A DNA stretch of 7,587 nt from CAZWCE01 sp964632505 (GTDB lineage: Bacteria; Planctomycetota; Planctomycetia; Pirellulales; Thermoguttaceae): positions 1 to 7,587 of the forward strand of contig CAZWCE010000050.1 in assembly GCA_964632505.1 (NCBI GenBank). Direction: 5' to 3'. Of the stretch, positions 7,289 through 7,587 are shown piece after piece. Position numbers and translations under genes: made by a program. Under the pieces are notes generated by a model. It was not told the DNA's origin, did no database searches, and saw nothing but the letters and a program-made list of their open reading frames with translations. Positions within the stretch are counted from its first letter, which is position 1, and every line of letters begins with the position of its first letter.

Positions 7289-7427
7289 GATTCTCTGGTT
7301 TCTTCCCCGTCTCATCAGGGGACCTGAACCCCTCAACTGGAACTGTGTATAATGACGCACGAACGGCCAATTTTCATTAAGCGAAGCGATACCTCTGATT
7401 TTGCTCCTTGTCTTTCTCTAGCGATGA

Positions 7428-7490
7428 TCTCGCAGGTGTTCCTTTCGGAAAATCTTTTCAAAAAACCAATTTCAAACGGAGGCGTATCAT
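7428..7490 (+). repeat. 63-bp direct repeat, copy 2, without a start codon
   Basis: This is identical to 112-174 over all 63 bases, including GGAGG (7478-7482) and the TTCAAA pair. The base completing the ATG in copy 1 (G175) is C here (7491), giving ATC, so the leader no longer starts a gene at that point. The frame that would begin there nevertheless stays open for 33 codons to the window edge and has an internal ATG at 7519. Flanking DNA upstream of the copy is unrelated to that of copy 1. Confidence 0.95.
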
Positions 7491-7511
7491 CTGTCGGAAG
7501 TCGCCTTGCCA

Positions 7512-7520
7512 TGGTATAAT
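7512..7520 (+). promoter_or_regulatory. Extended -10 promoter just after repeat copy 2
   Basis: TGGTATAAT is a perfect extended -10 element (TG-n-TATAAT). The -35 region at the right distance (7491-7497) is poor, as is usual for extended -10 promoters. Transcription would start near 7527, about 45 nt before the ATG at 7571. The element has no counterpart after copy 1. Confidence 0.5.
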
Positions 7521-7570
7521 GCGATTTGGCACAAAATGTACTTCCCAACTTGTTCATTGCGAGAGGATTT

Positions 7571-7587
7571 ATGCGACATCAAGACCT
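7571..7587 (+). CDS. Start of a gene cut by the window edge
   Basis: ATG at 7571 follows GAGAGG (7561-7566) by four bases and is placed about 45 nt after the predicted transcription start. Only MRHQD and two further bases are visible, so no function can be proposed. The alternative is the different frame that runs through copy 2 with ATG at 7519, but that ATG lies inside the predicted -10 box and has no close Shine-Dalgarno. Confidence 0.4.

Larger units (their letters stand above)
7063..7570. other. 508-bp intergenic region downstream of gene 4
   Basis: Apart from the possible small ORFs at its 5' end, no gene is supported. A minus-strand frame (7145-7360) lacks a recognisable domain and a clear ribosome site. 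The region contains a GC-rich hairpin (7268-7288), an AGGGG/CCCCT hairpin with a 7-nt loop (7317-7333), an isolated TATAAT at 7348-7353 with no good -35 box, the second 63-bp repeat (7428-7490), and an extended -10 promoter (7512-7520). From 7360 to 7480 the DNA is visibly more A/T-rich than the genes. Confidence 0.6.

Noticed and set aside
7317..7333. tRNA T-arm-like hairpin (AGGGG/CCCCT with a 7-nt loop; minus strand reads GGGGTTCAGGTCCCC)
   Set aside because: The position that should be the invariant A58 is G, and no acceptor, D or anticodon stems are found around it, so it is not a tRNA or a clear tRNA fragment.
7348..7353. TATAAT as a promoter -10 box
   Set aside because: No -35 box better than three of six matches lies at 16-18 bp spacing, and there is no TG at the extended -10 position. 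The site at 7515-7520 is better.
7145..7360. 71-codon minus-strand frame downstream of gene 4
   Set aside because: No domain, no good ribosome site and unusual Trp/Arg-rich composition. It could be a remnant of an old gene, but nothing in the window supports this.

Overview
The window reads as chromosomal DNA of a GC-rich bacterium, most likely a planctomycete or a related member of the PVC group. This is inferred from four long genes on the plus strand whose products all have Sec-type signal peptides, from the mix of families (Pro/Ser-rich secreted protein, secreted TPR protein, DUF4874/DUF4832 protein, tandem pectate-lyase-3 beta-helix protein), and from long gaps between gene pairs. No rRNA, tRNA, CRISPR array, transposase or integrase was found.

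Layout: positions 1-172 are an upstream region ending in a 63-bp sequence (112-174) that carries the ribosome-binding site and the first two bases of the start codon of gene 1. Gene 1 (173-1480) is a cysteine-free secreted protein of unknown family with Pro/Ser-rich linkers. Gene 2 (1507-2889) follows after 26 nt and encodes a secreted protein with an OmlA/SmpA-like N-terminal segment and about seven TPR units; genes 1 and 2 form a probable operon. A 552-bp gap (2890-3441) holds a plausible sigma-70 promoter and a hairpin. Gene 3 (3442-4977, DUF4874 plus DUF4832, predicted glycosidase-like barrel) and gene 4 (4999-7062, two pectate-lyase-3/GH55-like beta-helix units) are 21 nt apart and form a second probable operon for an extracytoplasmic carbohydrate-active pair. 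A possible 28-aa ORF with a good Shine-Dalgarno overlaps the end of gene 4. About 500 bp of mostly non-coding DNA follows, ending in a second perfect copy of the 63-bp sequence (7428-7490), an extended -10 promoter, and the first codons of a next gene at 7571.

The most unusual feature is the 63-bp direct repeat at both ends. Copy 1 is a working-looking translation leader. Copy 2 is identical across the same bases, but its start codon has become ATC and a new promoter lies just downstream. Either the sequence is a dispersed leader element under nucleotide-level constraint, or the 7.3-kb block between the copies was gained, or could be lost, by recombination at this leader. The sequence alone does not decide between these.
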